From Hymenobacter lucidus (lineage in GTDB: Bacteria > Bacteroidota > Bacteroidia > Cytophagales > Hymenobacteraceae): a DNA stretch of 64,000 nucleotides. The translations under genes were made by a program, and so were the position numbers. The stretch spans positions 310,001-374,000 of the forward strand of contig NZ_JAJADR010000003.1 in assembly GCF_020447265.1 (NCBI RefSeq), written 5' to 3'. Below the pieces are notes generated by a model. The model saw only the letters and a program-made list of their open reading frames with translations. It was not told the DNA's origin and did no database searches. This document shows, piece after piece, positions 53,820 to 63,300 of the stretch. Each line of letters begins with the position of its first letter. The first letter of the stretch is position 1.

Positions 53820-56800
53820 TTGCGCCCAGTGCCCACTCCCCGCCTCCTGCCCACCCTGCTCCTGCTAGTAGCAACCAGCACCGCACTGGCGCAGGGCAGC
53901 AAGCCGCCCAAAAAGCCGGTTCCGCCCCCACCCGTAGTCGCCGACAAAGAAGGCAAGCTCATCTACGCCCCCGACTCGCTGGGCAACCGGATTCCGGACT
54001 TCTCCTACTGTGGCTACCGCGCCGGCGAGCAGGCCATTCCGCTGGTAGCGGTTAAGGTGCTTGTACCGGCCCAGGCCGGCGACGCCACGGCCCGCATTCA
54101 GGCCGCACTAGATTATGTGGCCAAGCTGCCGCTGGGCAAAGACGGATTCCGGGGGGCAGTGCTGCTGGGCAACGGCCGGCACGAGGTAGCCGGCCGCCTG
54201 CTCATCCGCGCTTCGGGCGTGGTGTTGCGCGGCAGCGGCATGGGCGACGACGGCACGACTATTATCGGCACCGGCTACAGCCGGGAAAATCTGCTAACCC
54301 TGGCCGGCCGCAACGACCGGCAGCTGGCAGCCGCCCAGCCCGTTACCGACAGCTACGTACCGGTTAATGCCCGCGTGCTGCATGTTGCTACGCCGGGCGC
54401 CTTCAAAGTCGGGGACCGGGTGCGGGTGCAGCGCCCCAGCACGGCCGCCTGGATTCAGACGCTGGGCACCCAAAGCTTCGGCGGCGGCGAGTCGGCGCTG
54501 GGCTGGAAACCCGGCCAGCGTGACCTGTTCTGGGACCGGCAGGTGGTGGCCGTCGATGCCAACGATATTACGCTGGACGCTCCTATTACTACCGCATTAG
54601 ACCAGAAGTACGGCGGCGGCACCGTGGCGCGCACCACCTGGCCGGGCCTGATTTCGCAGGTCGGCGTGGAGAACCTGCGACTAGAAGCGTCGGTGGCGGC
54701 AGGCAACCCCAAGGACGAGGACCACCGTTGGATGGCCGTGGTGCTGGACAACGTGCAGGACGCCTGGGTGCGGCAGGTTGCATTTCGGCACTTTGCCGGC
54801 TCGGCGGTATTGGCCCACGAAACCACCCGCCGCCTTACCGTGGAAGACTGCATTTCGACCGAGCCCGTATCGGAAATCGGTGGGGAGCGGCGCAATACCT
54901 TTATGACCAAGGGCCAGCAGGGTTTGTTTCAGCGGCTCTATGCCGAGTCGGGCTACCACGATTTTGCCGTGGGCTACTGCGCCGCCGGCCCCAACGCCTT
55001 CGTGCAGTGCGAGGCCGAAGATGCCTACAGCTTCAGCGGCGCCATCGACAGCTGGGCTTCGGGCACTTTGTTCGACATTGTGAAAGAGTACGGCCAGGCC
55101 CTGCGCTTCGGCAACCGGGAGCAGGACGGGCAGGGCGCCGGCTGGGCCGCGGCCAACAGCGTGTTCTGGCAGTGCACCGCCGCCCGCGTGGACTGCTACC
55201 AGCCGCCCACGGCTCAAAACTGGGCTTTTGGCACTTGGGCGCAGTTTGCCGGCAATGGGCACTGGGACCAATCCAACGAGCACATCAAACCCCGCAGCCT
55301 CTACTACGCCCAACTCCAGGACCGCCTCGGGGCCGGCGTAGCCAGCCGCGCCGGGCTGCTGCCCATTTCCACTGAAGCCTCCAGCAGCCCACCCGTGGCG
55401 GTGGCCCAGGAGCTGACGAAGCTCTCGGTGCAGCCCGCGCCTACCCTACTGGCCTTTATCCAGGCCGCTGCGAGTCGCCAGCCGATTGCCACCCAAACCA
55501 CCGCGCCGAGTATTGATAAGCTGAAAGTGAAGCCGGCCCCGAAACCTGCTTACGCCGCGCCGCTCCAGGTTTCGCGCGGCGTGCTGGTGCGCGGCAACTC
55601 CCTCGTAACGGGCCGCCGCCAGGACGTGCCCTGGTGGAATGGCAGCGCCCGGCCCCACGGCCTGCGCAGCCCCAAAGCCCACATTACGCGCTTCGTGCCC
55701 GGGATGAGCGGCCCGGGCCTTACGGATGATTTGCCGGAAATGACCGATTCGCTACGCCTCGACAACGTGGTGGCGCTCAGCCATAACTACGGTCTGTGGT
55801 ACGACCGGCGCCGCGACGACCACGAGCGGATCAAGCGCATGGATGGGGAGGTATGGGCCCCGTTCTACGAGCTTCCCTTCGCCCGCAGCGGGCAGGGCAC
55901 CGCCTGGGACGGCCTCAGCCGCTACGACCTGACCAAGTACAACAAGTGGTACTGGAGCCGCCTGGCCGAGTTTGCCGACTTGGCCGACCAGAAAAGCCTC
56001 GTACTGCTCAATCAGCACTATTTTCAGCACAACATCATCGAGGCCGGGGCGCACTACGCCGACTTCCCCTGGCGCCCGGTCAACAACATCAACGGCACCG
56101 GCTTCCCCGAGCCCGCACCCTACGCCGGCGACAAACGGATTTTCATGGCCGAGCAGTTTTATGACGTGACGGATGCCACGCGCCGGCCGCTGCACCGGGC
56201 CTACATCCGGCAGTGCCTCAATAACTTCGTGGGCAAAACCGGCGTCATTCACCTCATCGGGGCCGAATACACCGGACCGCTGAGCTTCGTGCAGTTCTGG
56301 CTCGACACCATCAAGGAGTGGGAAACGGAAACCGGGCAACCAGCCACCATTGCCCTGAGCACCACCAAAGATGTGCAGGACGCCATCCTGGCCGACCCCG
56401 CCCGCGCCGCCGTGGTCGACGTTATTGACATCAACTACTGGCACTACCAGGCCGACGGTAGCGCCTACGCCCCACTGGGCGGCCAGAATCTGGCCCCGCG
56501 CCAGCATGCACGCCTGCTCAAGCCCAAGCGCAGCTCCTTCGAGCAGGTGTACCGGGCCGTGCGCGAATACCGCCAGCAGTTTCCCGGCAAAGCCGTGCTC
56601 TACTCGGCCGACGGCTCCGACGCCTTCGGTTGGGCTGTTCTGCTAGCCGGCGGCTCGTTGGCTAGCGTGCCCCGCGTGGCCGATGCCCGCTTTGCCGCCG
56701 CCGTGGCCGGTATGATACCGCTCGATTTGCCCGGCAAGCCCGCCAGCCAGTGGGCCCTGAGTGACGGCAAAGCTGGTCTGCTGGTGTACCGCGAAGGCCC

Positions 56801-56972
56801 CGCCCCACTCCAGCTCGACTTATCGGCCTTGAAAGGCACGTTTGCCGTGCGGCGCATTAACCCCAAAACCGGCCAGGTCACCGACGCGAAAGAAACCGTG
56901 AAAGCCGGGCAGTTGGTAACCCTGCCGGCCGGCGCGGTCGGGGCCGAAGTAATTTGGCTGCTGAAGAAATAA
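53820..56972 (+). CDS. Secreted two-domain protein: parallel beta-helix plus DUF6298 TIM-barrel
   Basis: About 1050 aa. No ATG precedes the signal peptide (LLPTLLLLVATSTALAQ) except one at 53715, whose first 30 codons translate a repeat. TTG 53820 or GTG 53829 is more likely. Residues about 40-480 form a pectate-lyase-like beta-helix (DATARIQAALDYVAKLPLGKDGFRGAVLLGNGRHEVAGRL, GVVLRGSGMGDDGTTIIGTG). The C-terminal half resembles DUF6298, probably a TIM barrel: NVVALSHNYGLWYDRRRDDHERIKRMDGEVWAPFYE, LLNQHYFQHNIIEAGAHY, GVIHLIGAEYTGPLSFVQFW and VVDVIDINYWHY. It may hold two active sites. The function is unknown; context suggests pectin. It ends 2 bp before the next start. Confidence 0.65.
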   Translation: MRPVPTPRLLPTLLLLVATSTALAQGSKPPKKPVPPPPVVADKEGKLIYAPDSLGNRIPDFSYCGYRAGEQAIPLVAVKVLVPAQAGDATARIQAALDYVAKLPLGKDGFRGAVLLGNGRHEVAGRLLIRASGVVLRGSGMGDDGTTIIGTGYSRENLLTLAGRNDRQLAAAQPVTDSYVPVNARVLHVATPGAFKVGDRVRVQRPSTAAWIQTLGTQSFGGGESALGWKPGQRDLFWDRQVVAVDANDITLDAPITTALDQKYGGGTVARTTWPGLISQVGVENLRLEASVAAGNPKDEDHRWMAVVLDNVQDAWVRQVAFRHFAGSAVLAHETTRRLTVEDCISTEPVSEIGGERRNTFMTKGQQGLFQRLYAESGYHDFAVGYCAAGPNAFVQCEAEDAYSFSGAIDSWASGTLFDIVKEYGQALRFGNREQDGQGAGWAAANSVFWQCTAARVDCYQPPTAQNWAFGTWAQFAGNGHWDQSNEHIKPRSLYYAQLQDRLGAGVASRAGLLPISTEASSSPPVAVAQELTKLSVQPAPTLLAFIQAAASRQPIATQTTAPSIDKLKVKPAPKPAYAAPLQVSRGVLVRGNSLVTGRRQDVPWWNGSARPHGLRSPKAHITRFVPGMSGPGLTDDLPEMTDSLRLDNVVALSHNYGLWYDRRRDDHERIKRMDGEVWAPFYELPFARSGQGTAWDGLSRYDLTKYNKWYWSRLAEFADLADQKSLVLLNQHYFQHNIIEAGAHYADFPWRPVNNINGTGFPEPAPYAGDKRIFMAEQFYDVTDATRRPLHRAYIRQCLNNFVGKTGVIHLIGAEYTGPLSFVQFWLDTIKEWETETGQPATIALSTTKDVQDAILADPARAAVVDVIDINYWHYQADGSAYAPLGGQNLAPRQHARLLKPKRSSFEQVYRAVREYRQQFPGKAVLYSADGSDAFGWAVLLAGGSLASVPRVADARFAAAVAGMIPLDLPGKPASQWALSDGKAGLLVYREGPAPLQLDLSALKGTFAVRRINPKTGQVTDAKETVKAGQLVTLPAGAVGAEVIWLLKK

Positions 56973-56974
56973 CG

Positions 56975-58414
56975 ATGAAAACCGGACTATTTGCCCTGCT
57001 GCTGACGCTGAGCGGTGCTTTTTCGGCGCAAGCCACAGTCATGCTGCCCCGCGTGCTGGGCCACAACATGGTGTTGCAACGCAGCCAGCCCGTGCCCATC
57101 TGGGGTACGGCCGCGCCGGGCGAAGCCGTGGTGGTGCAGTTTGCCGGCCAGCAGTTACGCACCGCCGCCGATGCCGCCGGGCACTGGCGCGTAACGCTGC
57201 AGCCGCTGCGCGCCTCAGCTACTGGGGCTGAGCTGGTGGTTGCCGGCTCGAGTACCATCCGACTGCGCAACGTGCTGGTGGGTGAGGTGTGGCTGTGCTC
57301 GGGCCAGTCGAACATGGAGTACACGATGCGCAAGAACAGCAAAGTCACGATTCCCGCCACTGAGGACGCCGGACCGCTGACGGAGCTGGCGCGCGCCCAC
57401 AACCCGGCGCTGCGCATTTTCCTGGTAAACCGCAAGGAGCTGGTGAAGCCCGACTCGCTGCACCGGGGCTGGAGTGTGGCCCAGGATTCGGCGCTTCGCT
57501 CGTTTTCGGCCCCGGCTTATTTCTTTGCTAAAGAGCTCTATGAGCACCTGAAAGTGCCGGTGGGCGTTATTTCCTCGGCTATTCCCGGCAGCCGCATCGA
57601 GCCCTGGATTGCGGAGGAAGCCTTCCGCCAGGATTCGTATTATGCCAACCAGAAAGTAGACGGCGACCCGGGCAAGTTCTACGAGCCGATGATCCGGCCG
57701 CTGGCGCCATTTGCGGTGCGCGGCTTCCTATGGTACCAGGGCGAGTCGAACTGCTTTCTGGGCGAAACCACCACCTACACTCACAAGCTCCAAACGCTAA
57801 TTCAGAACTGGCGCGCGACTTGGCAAAACGAGGAGCTGCCGTTCTACTTCGTGCAGCTGGCCCCGTTCAAATATTCCGAGTCGAAAGACCCCAAAGTGCC
57901 GCTGACGCCCGAAACGCTGCCCCAGTTTCGGGAAGCCCAGGCGGCCGTGCTGCAGGTGTCCCACACAGGACTGATTGTGACTACCGACCTCGTTACCAAG
58001 CTCGACGATATTCACCCACCCTACAAGTGGAAAATCGGGCAGCGGCTGGCCTGGCTGGCCCTTTCCGACACCTACCGGCACCGGAACGTAGCCGGCCAGG
58101 GACCGGTATTTCGCAGTCTGGCGGTGAAGAAGAATAAAGCCGTAGTTTCCTTCCAGCCTTTCAAAAGCCGCTTGGTCAGCAAAGATGGAAAGCCGCTCAC
58201 CGACTTCGAAATTGCCGGGCCTGACGGCGTGTTCGTGCCCGCGCAGGCCCGCATCCGAGGCCGGCGCGTGGTGGTGGCAGCGGCCGGTGTGCCACAGCCG
58301 GTGGCGGTGCGCTTTGGCTGGCACGAAGCGGCTACGCCCAATTTATTCTCAGCCGCCGGTCTGCCCGCCCGTCCGTTTCGCACAGCTGTGCCGGCGGTAG
58401 TAAGTAGTCACTAA
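56975..58414 (+). CDS. SGNH-fold acetylesterase (sialate O-acetylesterase family), second copy
   Basis: A 479-aa secreted protein starting at ATG 56975, two bases after the preceding stop. Signal peptide (KTGLFALLLTLSGAFSAQA), beta-sandwich (VLGHNMVLQRSQPVPIWGTA), block I LCSGQSNMEYTMRK (Ser nucleophile), AVRGFLWYQGESN and the block with LDDIHPPYKWKIGQRLA, which supplies a D-x-x-H-type pair. It would deacetylate pectic oligosaccharides in the periplasm. A second family member is at 938, so the locus handles more than one acetylation pattern. Co-transcribed with the DUF6298 gene. Confidence 0.85.
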   Translation: MKTGLFALLLTLSGAFSAQATVMLPRVLGHNMVLQRSQPVPIWGTAAPGEAVVVQFAGQQLRTAADAAGHWRVTLQPLRASATGAELVVAGSSTIRLRNVLVGEVWLCSGQSNMEYTMRKNSKVTIPATEDAGPLTELARAHNPALRIFLVNRKELVKPDSLHRGWSVAQDSALRSFSAPAYFFAKELYEHLKVPVGVISSAIPGSRIEPWIAEEAFRQDSYYANQKVDGDPGKFYEPMIRPLAPFAVRGFLWYQGESNCFLGETTTYTHKLQTLIQNWRATWQNEELPFYFVQLAPFKYSESKDPKVPLTPETLPQFREAQAAVLQVSHTGLIVTTDLVTKLDDIHPPYKWKIGQRLAWLALSDTYRHRNVAGQGPVFRSLAVKKNKAVVSFQPFKSRLVSKDGKPLTDFEIAGPDGVFVPAQARIRGRRVVVAAAGVPQPVAVRFGWHEAATPNLFSAAGLPARPFRTAVPAVVSSH

Positions 58415-58426
58415 CCTGATATATAG

Positions 58427-59329
58427 ATGAGCCACTTGCTGTTTTCCCGTCGGCAGTTTCTTCAGGCCGGCTCGGTGCTGGCGGCCGGCTTGCTGCTGCC
58501 TGATCTAGCCGCTGCCTGGCCCGGCAAAAAGCTGACCTACAAGATTGCCGTCGTGGATCTGATGATTCTGAAGCGGCAAAAGCTGGGCGCGCTGCCGCTG
58601 ACCAAGGAAATCGGGGCCGATGGGGTGGAAGTGGACATGGGCGGCCTGGGCCTGCGCGACACCTTCGACAACCAGCTGGCCAATCCCGAAATCCGCCAGC
58701 AGTTTCTGGCCAAGGCCCGAGAGCTGAACCTGGAAATCTGCTCGTTGGCCATGACGGGCTTCTACGCCCAGTCGTTTGCAACCCGCCCCACCTACCAGCG
58801 CATGGTGCAGGATTGCCTCGACACGATGAAGCTCATGAACGTGAAAGTGGCCTTTCTGCCGCTCGGTACCCAAGGCGACCTGGCCCAGAATCCGGAGCTG
58901 CGCCCCGCCATTGTGGAACGGCTAAAAGTAGTGGGGCGCCTAGCCGAAAAGGCCGGCGTGGTGGTGGGCATTGAAACGGCCCTCGACGCGGCCGGCGAAG
59001 TAGAGCTGCTGCGCGAAATCGGCTCGAAGCACATCCAGATCTACTTTAACTTCTCCAACCCCCTCAAGGCCGGGCGCGACCTGCACGCCGAGCTCAGAAC
59101 CCTGGGCCGCAAGCGCATCTGCCAGATGCACTGTACCGACGAAGACGGCGTGTGGCTGCAGAATAACACCCGCCTGGATATGCGCAAAGTGAAGCAGACC
59201 CTGGCCGACATGAACTGGGAAGGCTGGCTGGTGATTGAACGGTCCCGCGACGCCAACGACGCCCGCAACGTGCGGAAGAATTTCGGGGCCAATGCTGCCT
59301 ACCTAAAGTCCATTTTTCAGGCCGGCTAA
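58427..59329 (+). CDS. Tat-exported sugar phosphate isomerase/epimerase-like TIM-barrel protein
   Basis: A 300-aa protein. The N terminus has a twin-arginine motif (SRRQFLQAGSVLAAGLLL), so it is probably folded with a cofactor before export. The rest is an AP-endonuclease-2/xylose isomerase-like barrel: ALPLTKEIGADGVEVDMGGLGLRD, ARELNLEICSLAMTGFY, VVVGIETALDAAGEVELL and RICQMHCTDEDGVWL. The conserved Glu and His residues are consistent with a metal-dependent epimerase or isomerase. Many Bacteroidota glycan loci carry such exported proteins, but their reaction is mostly unknown. It closes the PL1 operon. Confidence 0.75.
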   Translation: MSHLLFSRRQFLQAGSVLAAGLLLPDLAAAWPGKKLTYKIAVVDLMILKRQKLGALPLTKEIGADGVEVDMGGLGLRDTFDNQLANPEIRQQFLAKARELNLEICSLAMTGFYAQSFATRPTYQRMVQDCLDTMKLMNVKVAFLPLGTQGDLAQNPELRPAIVERLKVVGRLAEKAGVVVGIETALDAAGEVELLREIGSKHIQIYFNFSNPLKAGRDLHAELRTLGRKRICQMHCTDEDGVWLQNNTRLDMRKVKQTLADMNWEGWLVIERSRDANDARNVRKNFGANAAYLKSIFQAG

Positions 59330-59481
59330 AAGTGGGCCGGCAGCTGGCGCAGATTACGCTTGCGGCGGCCGAACACCGGCGCAGAAGTGCTTTACTGCGG
59401 AGCTTACCCAACGGCGGCTGTACTGCTCAAAACGCCCTTTCGGCGCAACTGGCCCATACTTTGGCTAAAGCGCTGAAACGC

Positions 59482-59512
59482 ACATGCTAATATTGTATAA
59501 TAAGTTGGCTAA
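59482..59512 (+). promoter_or_regulatory. AraC-type operator, site D (DUF3826-SusC-SusD operon)
   Basis: ACATGCTAATAT at 59483 onward, and AAGTTGGCTA with the second half-site 21-22 bp downstream. Its spacer closely matches that of site C (ATGCTAATAT-N2-TATA-N-TAAGT). It is 68 bp before the DUF3826 start. TAAATTGC at 59543 is a weak -7 candidate. The rest of 59330-59579 shows nothing further. Confidence 0.62.
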
Positions 59513-59579
59513 AAGCTGGAGATACGCCCTGTAGAGACTATGTAAATTGCTTCACCTTTAAGCAGTTACAAACTCACCC

Positions 59580-60278
59580 ATGCAGCCCTCCTTCCGCCGA
59601 TTTTTGTTAGCCGGGTTTTTAGCCACCGCCCCCTGCGGCTGGGCGCTGGCCCAAACGGCGACGACAGCAGCCCAACCCGCCGAAACCAAGGAAGCAGCCT
59701 ACACCCGCGCCATCACCGAGCGGGCGGCCAAAATCGTGGAGAAGCTCGGTATTCCGGAGCCCACCAAAGCCGGGCAGGTCCGCGACATTATTGCCGACCA
59801 GTACCGGGCGCTGAACGAAATTCACGAGCAGCAGAAAACCCAACTAAGCGCCCTCAAGGCCCAGCCCAAAACCGAGGCCACCGCCGCCGAAATGAAGCTG
59901 GTGGAAGACAAAACCACCGCCGCGCTGGCCAAGCTGCACATCAAGTACCTGCGCAAGCTCAACCAAAAGCTCACGCCGGCCCAGGTAGACCAGGTGAAGG
60001 ACGGCATGACCTACAGCGTGCTGCCCAACACGATGCGCGCCTACCGGGAAATGCTGCCCAGCCTGACCGATGCCCAGTACGCCCAGATGCTGGCCTGGCT
60101 GACCGAAGCCCGCGAAAAAGCCATGGATGCCGGCACCTCGGAGCAGAAACATGCCTGGTTTGGCAAGTACAAAGGCAAAATCAACAACTACCTCTCGGCC
60201 GCCGGCATCGACATGAACCAGGCCGGCAAAGACTGGCAGGCCCGCATAGCGCGCGAAAAAGCCGACGCGCAGAAGTAG
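59580..60278 (+). CDS. DUF3826 domain protein
   Basis: A 232-aa secreted, mostly helical, charged protein: signal peptide (RRFLLAGFLATAPCGWALAQ), then EAAYTRAITERAAKIVEKLGI, VRDIIADQYRALNEIHEQQKTQLSAL and KYLRKLNQKLTPAQVDQVKDGMTYSVLPNT. Long predicted helices suggest a coiled or bundle fold; no catalytic motif is seen. DUF3826 proteins are often found beside SusC/SusD genes in Bacteroidota but have no established function. It is 62 bp ahead of the SusC gene and probably shares its promoter. Confidence 0.8.
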   Translation: MQPSFRRFLLAGFLATAPCGWALAQTATTAAQPAETKEAAYTRAITERAAKIVEKLGIPEPTKAGQVRDIIADQYRALNEIHEQQKTQLSALKAQPKTEATAAEMKLVEDKTTAALAKLHIKYLRKLNQKLTPAQVDQVKDGMTYSVLPNTMRAYREMLPSLTDAQYAQMLAWLTEAREKAMDAGTSEQKHAWFGKYKGKINNYLSAAGIDMNQAGKDWQARIAREKADAQK

Positions 60279-60340
60279 CCTAGGCCAGGCACATTTCCCG
60301 GTAATTCCCTGAGCACGCGTTTTCCCACCAACCCATTGCT

Positions 60341-63300
60341 ATGACCCGTCGTCTACTCCTACCCACCTGTTCACCCGGCCTGCGCCACGGCTCGGCCTAC
60401 ACGCTGCTGCTGAGCGCCTTGCTCAGCGCCGGCCCCGCCTGCGCGGCCCCGGCCGCCGCTGCCCCGCCTGCCGCCCGGGCCACCGCGCCCTTCTTCATGA
60501 ACGTGACCGGCACGGTGCGCGACACGAAGGGCGAAGGAATTCCGGGCGTGAGCGTGGTACTGAAAGGCACTACCACCGGCACCACCACCGATGCCAAGGG
60601 TGTGTTTCGCATCAACCTGCCCACCGGCAACGAGGTCCTCGTGCTCAGCTCTATCGGCTTCAAGAAGGTGGAAATAACCGTGGGCGGGCGCAGCAACGTG
60701 GACGTGACGCTGGAAGACGAAACCTCGGCCCTGAGCGAGGTAGTGGTAGTAGGCTACGGCACGCAGTCGAAGGTAAGCCTGACGGGCGCGGTGGCCAGCG
60801 TGGATATGAAAGCCATTGAGGAGCTGCCCGTGGGCAGCCTTTCCACGGCGCTGGTGGGCCAGAACCCCGGCGTGAGCGTGAGCGGCGGCACGGGCCGCCC
60901 CGGCGACAAAGGCCAGATTACGGTGCGCAACCCGATTATTCTGACCAAGGACGGCGGTACCACCCGCCCGCTCTACGTTATCGACAACGTGGTACGGACC
61001 GAGGAAGACTTCAACCTGCTCGATCAGTCGGAGGTAGAAGCCATTTCGGTGCTCAAGGACGCGGCGGCCGCCATTTACGGGGCCCGTTCCAACCAGGGCG
61101 TGGTGGTAGTAGCTACCAAGCGCGGCAAAGCCGGTCCGCCCAAATTCTCCTACAGCGGCTCGGTGGGCCAGGCCGACGCGGTGCGGCTGCCCACCATGAT
61201 GAATGGCGTAGAGCAGGCCTCCTACCTCAACGACTACAACTTCTACCGGGGCCGGGCCGCTACCGACGCGTCTATCTACACGCCCGACGAGCTGGAGTAT
61301 TTCGGGCGGAACAACTTCGACTGGCTGCGCGAGGCCTGGAAGCCGGCCACCGTGACGCGCCACGCTCTGAACGTGAGCGGCGGCACCGACCGGGCCACGT
61401 TCTTCGCCGGCATGTCGTACAACTACCAGAACGCCAACCTCGACAACATCAACGCCAACAAGTGGACGTTCCGGGCTAGCACCGACGTGAACGTGGCCAA
61501 GGGCCTGAAGGCGGGCCTCTCGCTCAGCGGCGACTTGTACCAGAAGCGGATGTACTACCTGAAGGTGGGCGGCGAAAACGCCGAAAACGACGTCCGCTCG
61601 CTGATGACGACGCCCATGTTCAACCAGCCCTACGTGAATGGGCTGCCGGTGCAGCTGGGCGCCAACCTGGACTTCAGCTCGTTCCACTTTTTCGAGATTC
61701 AGAAGTCCGACAACTATAGCTCTCAGCGCAACACCGGCCTGAACGTAACGGCCAACATCGACTACGAGCTGCCGTTCATCAAGGGCCTGAAAGCCCGCAT
61801 GCTGTATAGCCGCACGATGGACAACAACTTCGGCAAGCAGTACGGCACCCGCATTCCGGTGTACCAGTTTGCCATGCTGGGCGAGCATAAGCACATCTAC
61901 GGCGGCGCCGTTACCAAGCAGAACTTCATCAACAACGGCGACATCGTGCGCCTGGTGCCCAGCTACACCAGCAGCTACCAGCTGAACGGCTACCTGAACT
62001 ACGACCGGCAGTTTGGCCGCCACCAGGTGTCGGCGCTGGCCTTCTTCGAGCAGTCGGAAACGTTCTTCGACGAGGCCGAAACCTACAAAACCAGTCCCAT
62101 TCCCGGCGCCATCGACAACGTGCGCTTCGCCACGGGCAGCACCTATTCCTACGAAAGCCAGTCCGAATCGGGCATTCTGTCCTACGCCGGCCGCCTCAAC
62201 TACAACTTCGCCAGCAAGTACTTTCTGGAGCTGGCCGTGCGCTACGACGGTTCCACCAACTTCGCCCCGGAGTACCGTTGGGGTCTGTTTCCCTCGCTGT
62301 CGGCCGGCTGGATTCTGTCGGAGGAGAAATTCTTTCCCGTCACGCCCCAGATCAGCTTCCTGAAGCTGCGCGGCTCGGTGGGTATGCTGGGCGGCGACGC
62401 CACCCGGGCCTACAACTGGCAGGAAAACTACAAGATTGAAACCGGCAAGGGCGCCGTATTCGGCGGCAACTCCGACCGTACCCTGACGGCCACGCCCAAC
62501 AACGCGCTGGCCAACCGCGCCGCCCGCTGGGACGACAACACCAAGTACAACGTGGGCATCGATGCCCGCTTCCTGAAAGATCACCTCACGTTTACGGCTG
62601 ATGGTTTCTACGACCACCGCTACAACATGCTCACGGCCCTCACGGCCTCGGCCCCGCTGCTGATTGGGGCGGCGCTGCCGTCGGAGAACTTCTCGACCGT
62701 GGACGGCTTCGGCTACGAAGTGTCGTTGGGCTACAACGGCAACATCACCAAGGACTGGTCGTTCCGCCTGAACTCGTTTTTCTCCTGGAATGATAACAAG
62801 CAGATCAAGGTGGACGTGGAGCCCGGCAAAATCGGCCAGTGGGACGACCCCACGGGCCACTCCACCGACCGGGGCGTGGTGGGCTACAAGTACCAAGGCA
62901 TGTTCCGGACTCAGGACGATGTGGCCAAGTACCTGGAAACCTACCCTAACTACACCCTGTTTGGCGACGCGCCCAAGCCCGGCATGCTCTACTACCAAGA
63001 CATTCGCGGCCCCAAGGACGCTTCCGGCCAGTACACCGCCCCTGATGGCAAAATCACCGAGGACGACCAGACCTACCTGACCAAGAAGGAAAGCAACCAC
63101 TACGGCCTGGGCCTCAACCCGAGCATGACCTACAAGGGACTGAGCCTGCAGATGACAATGGGCATCTCGTTTGGCGGCCAGGCCACGGTGGAAAGCGCCG
63201 CTCGCAAAGCCGCTACCGCTACCTCCAACCGGCCCGAGTTCTGGACCGACCACTGGACCCCGGACAACCCGAACGCTGCTTACCCCGCGCCCTTCACTAG

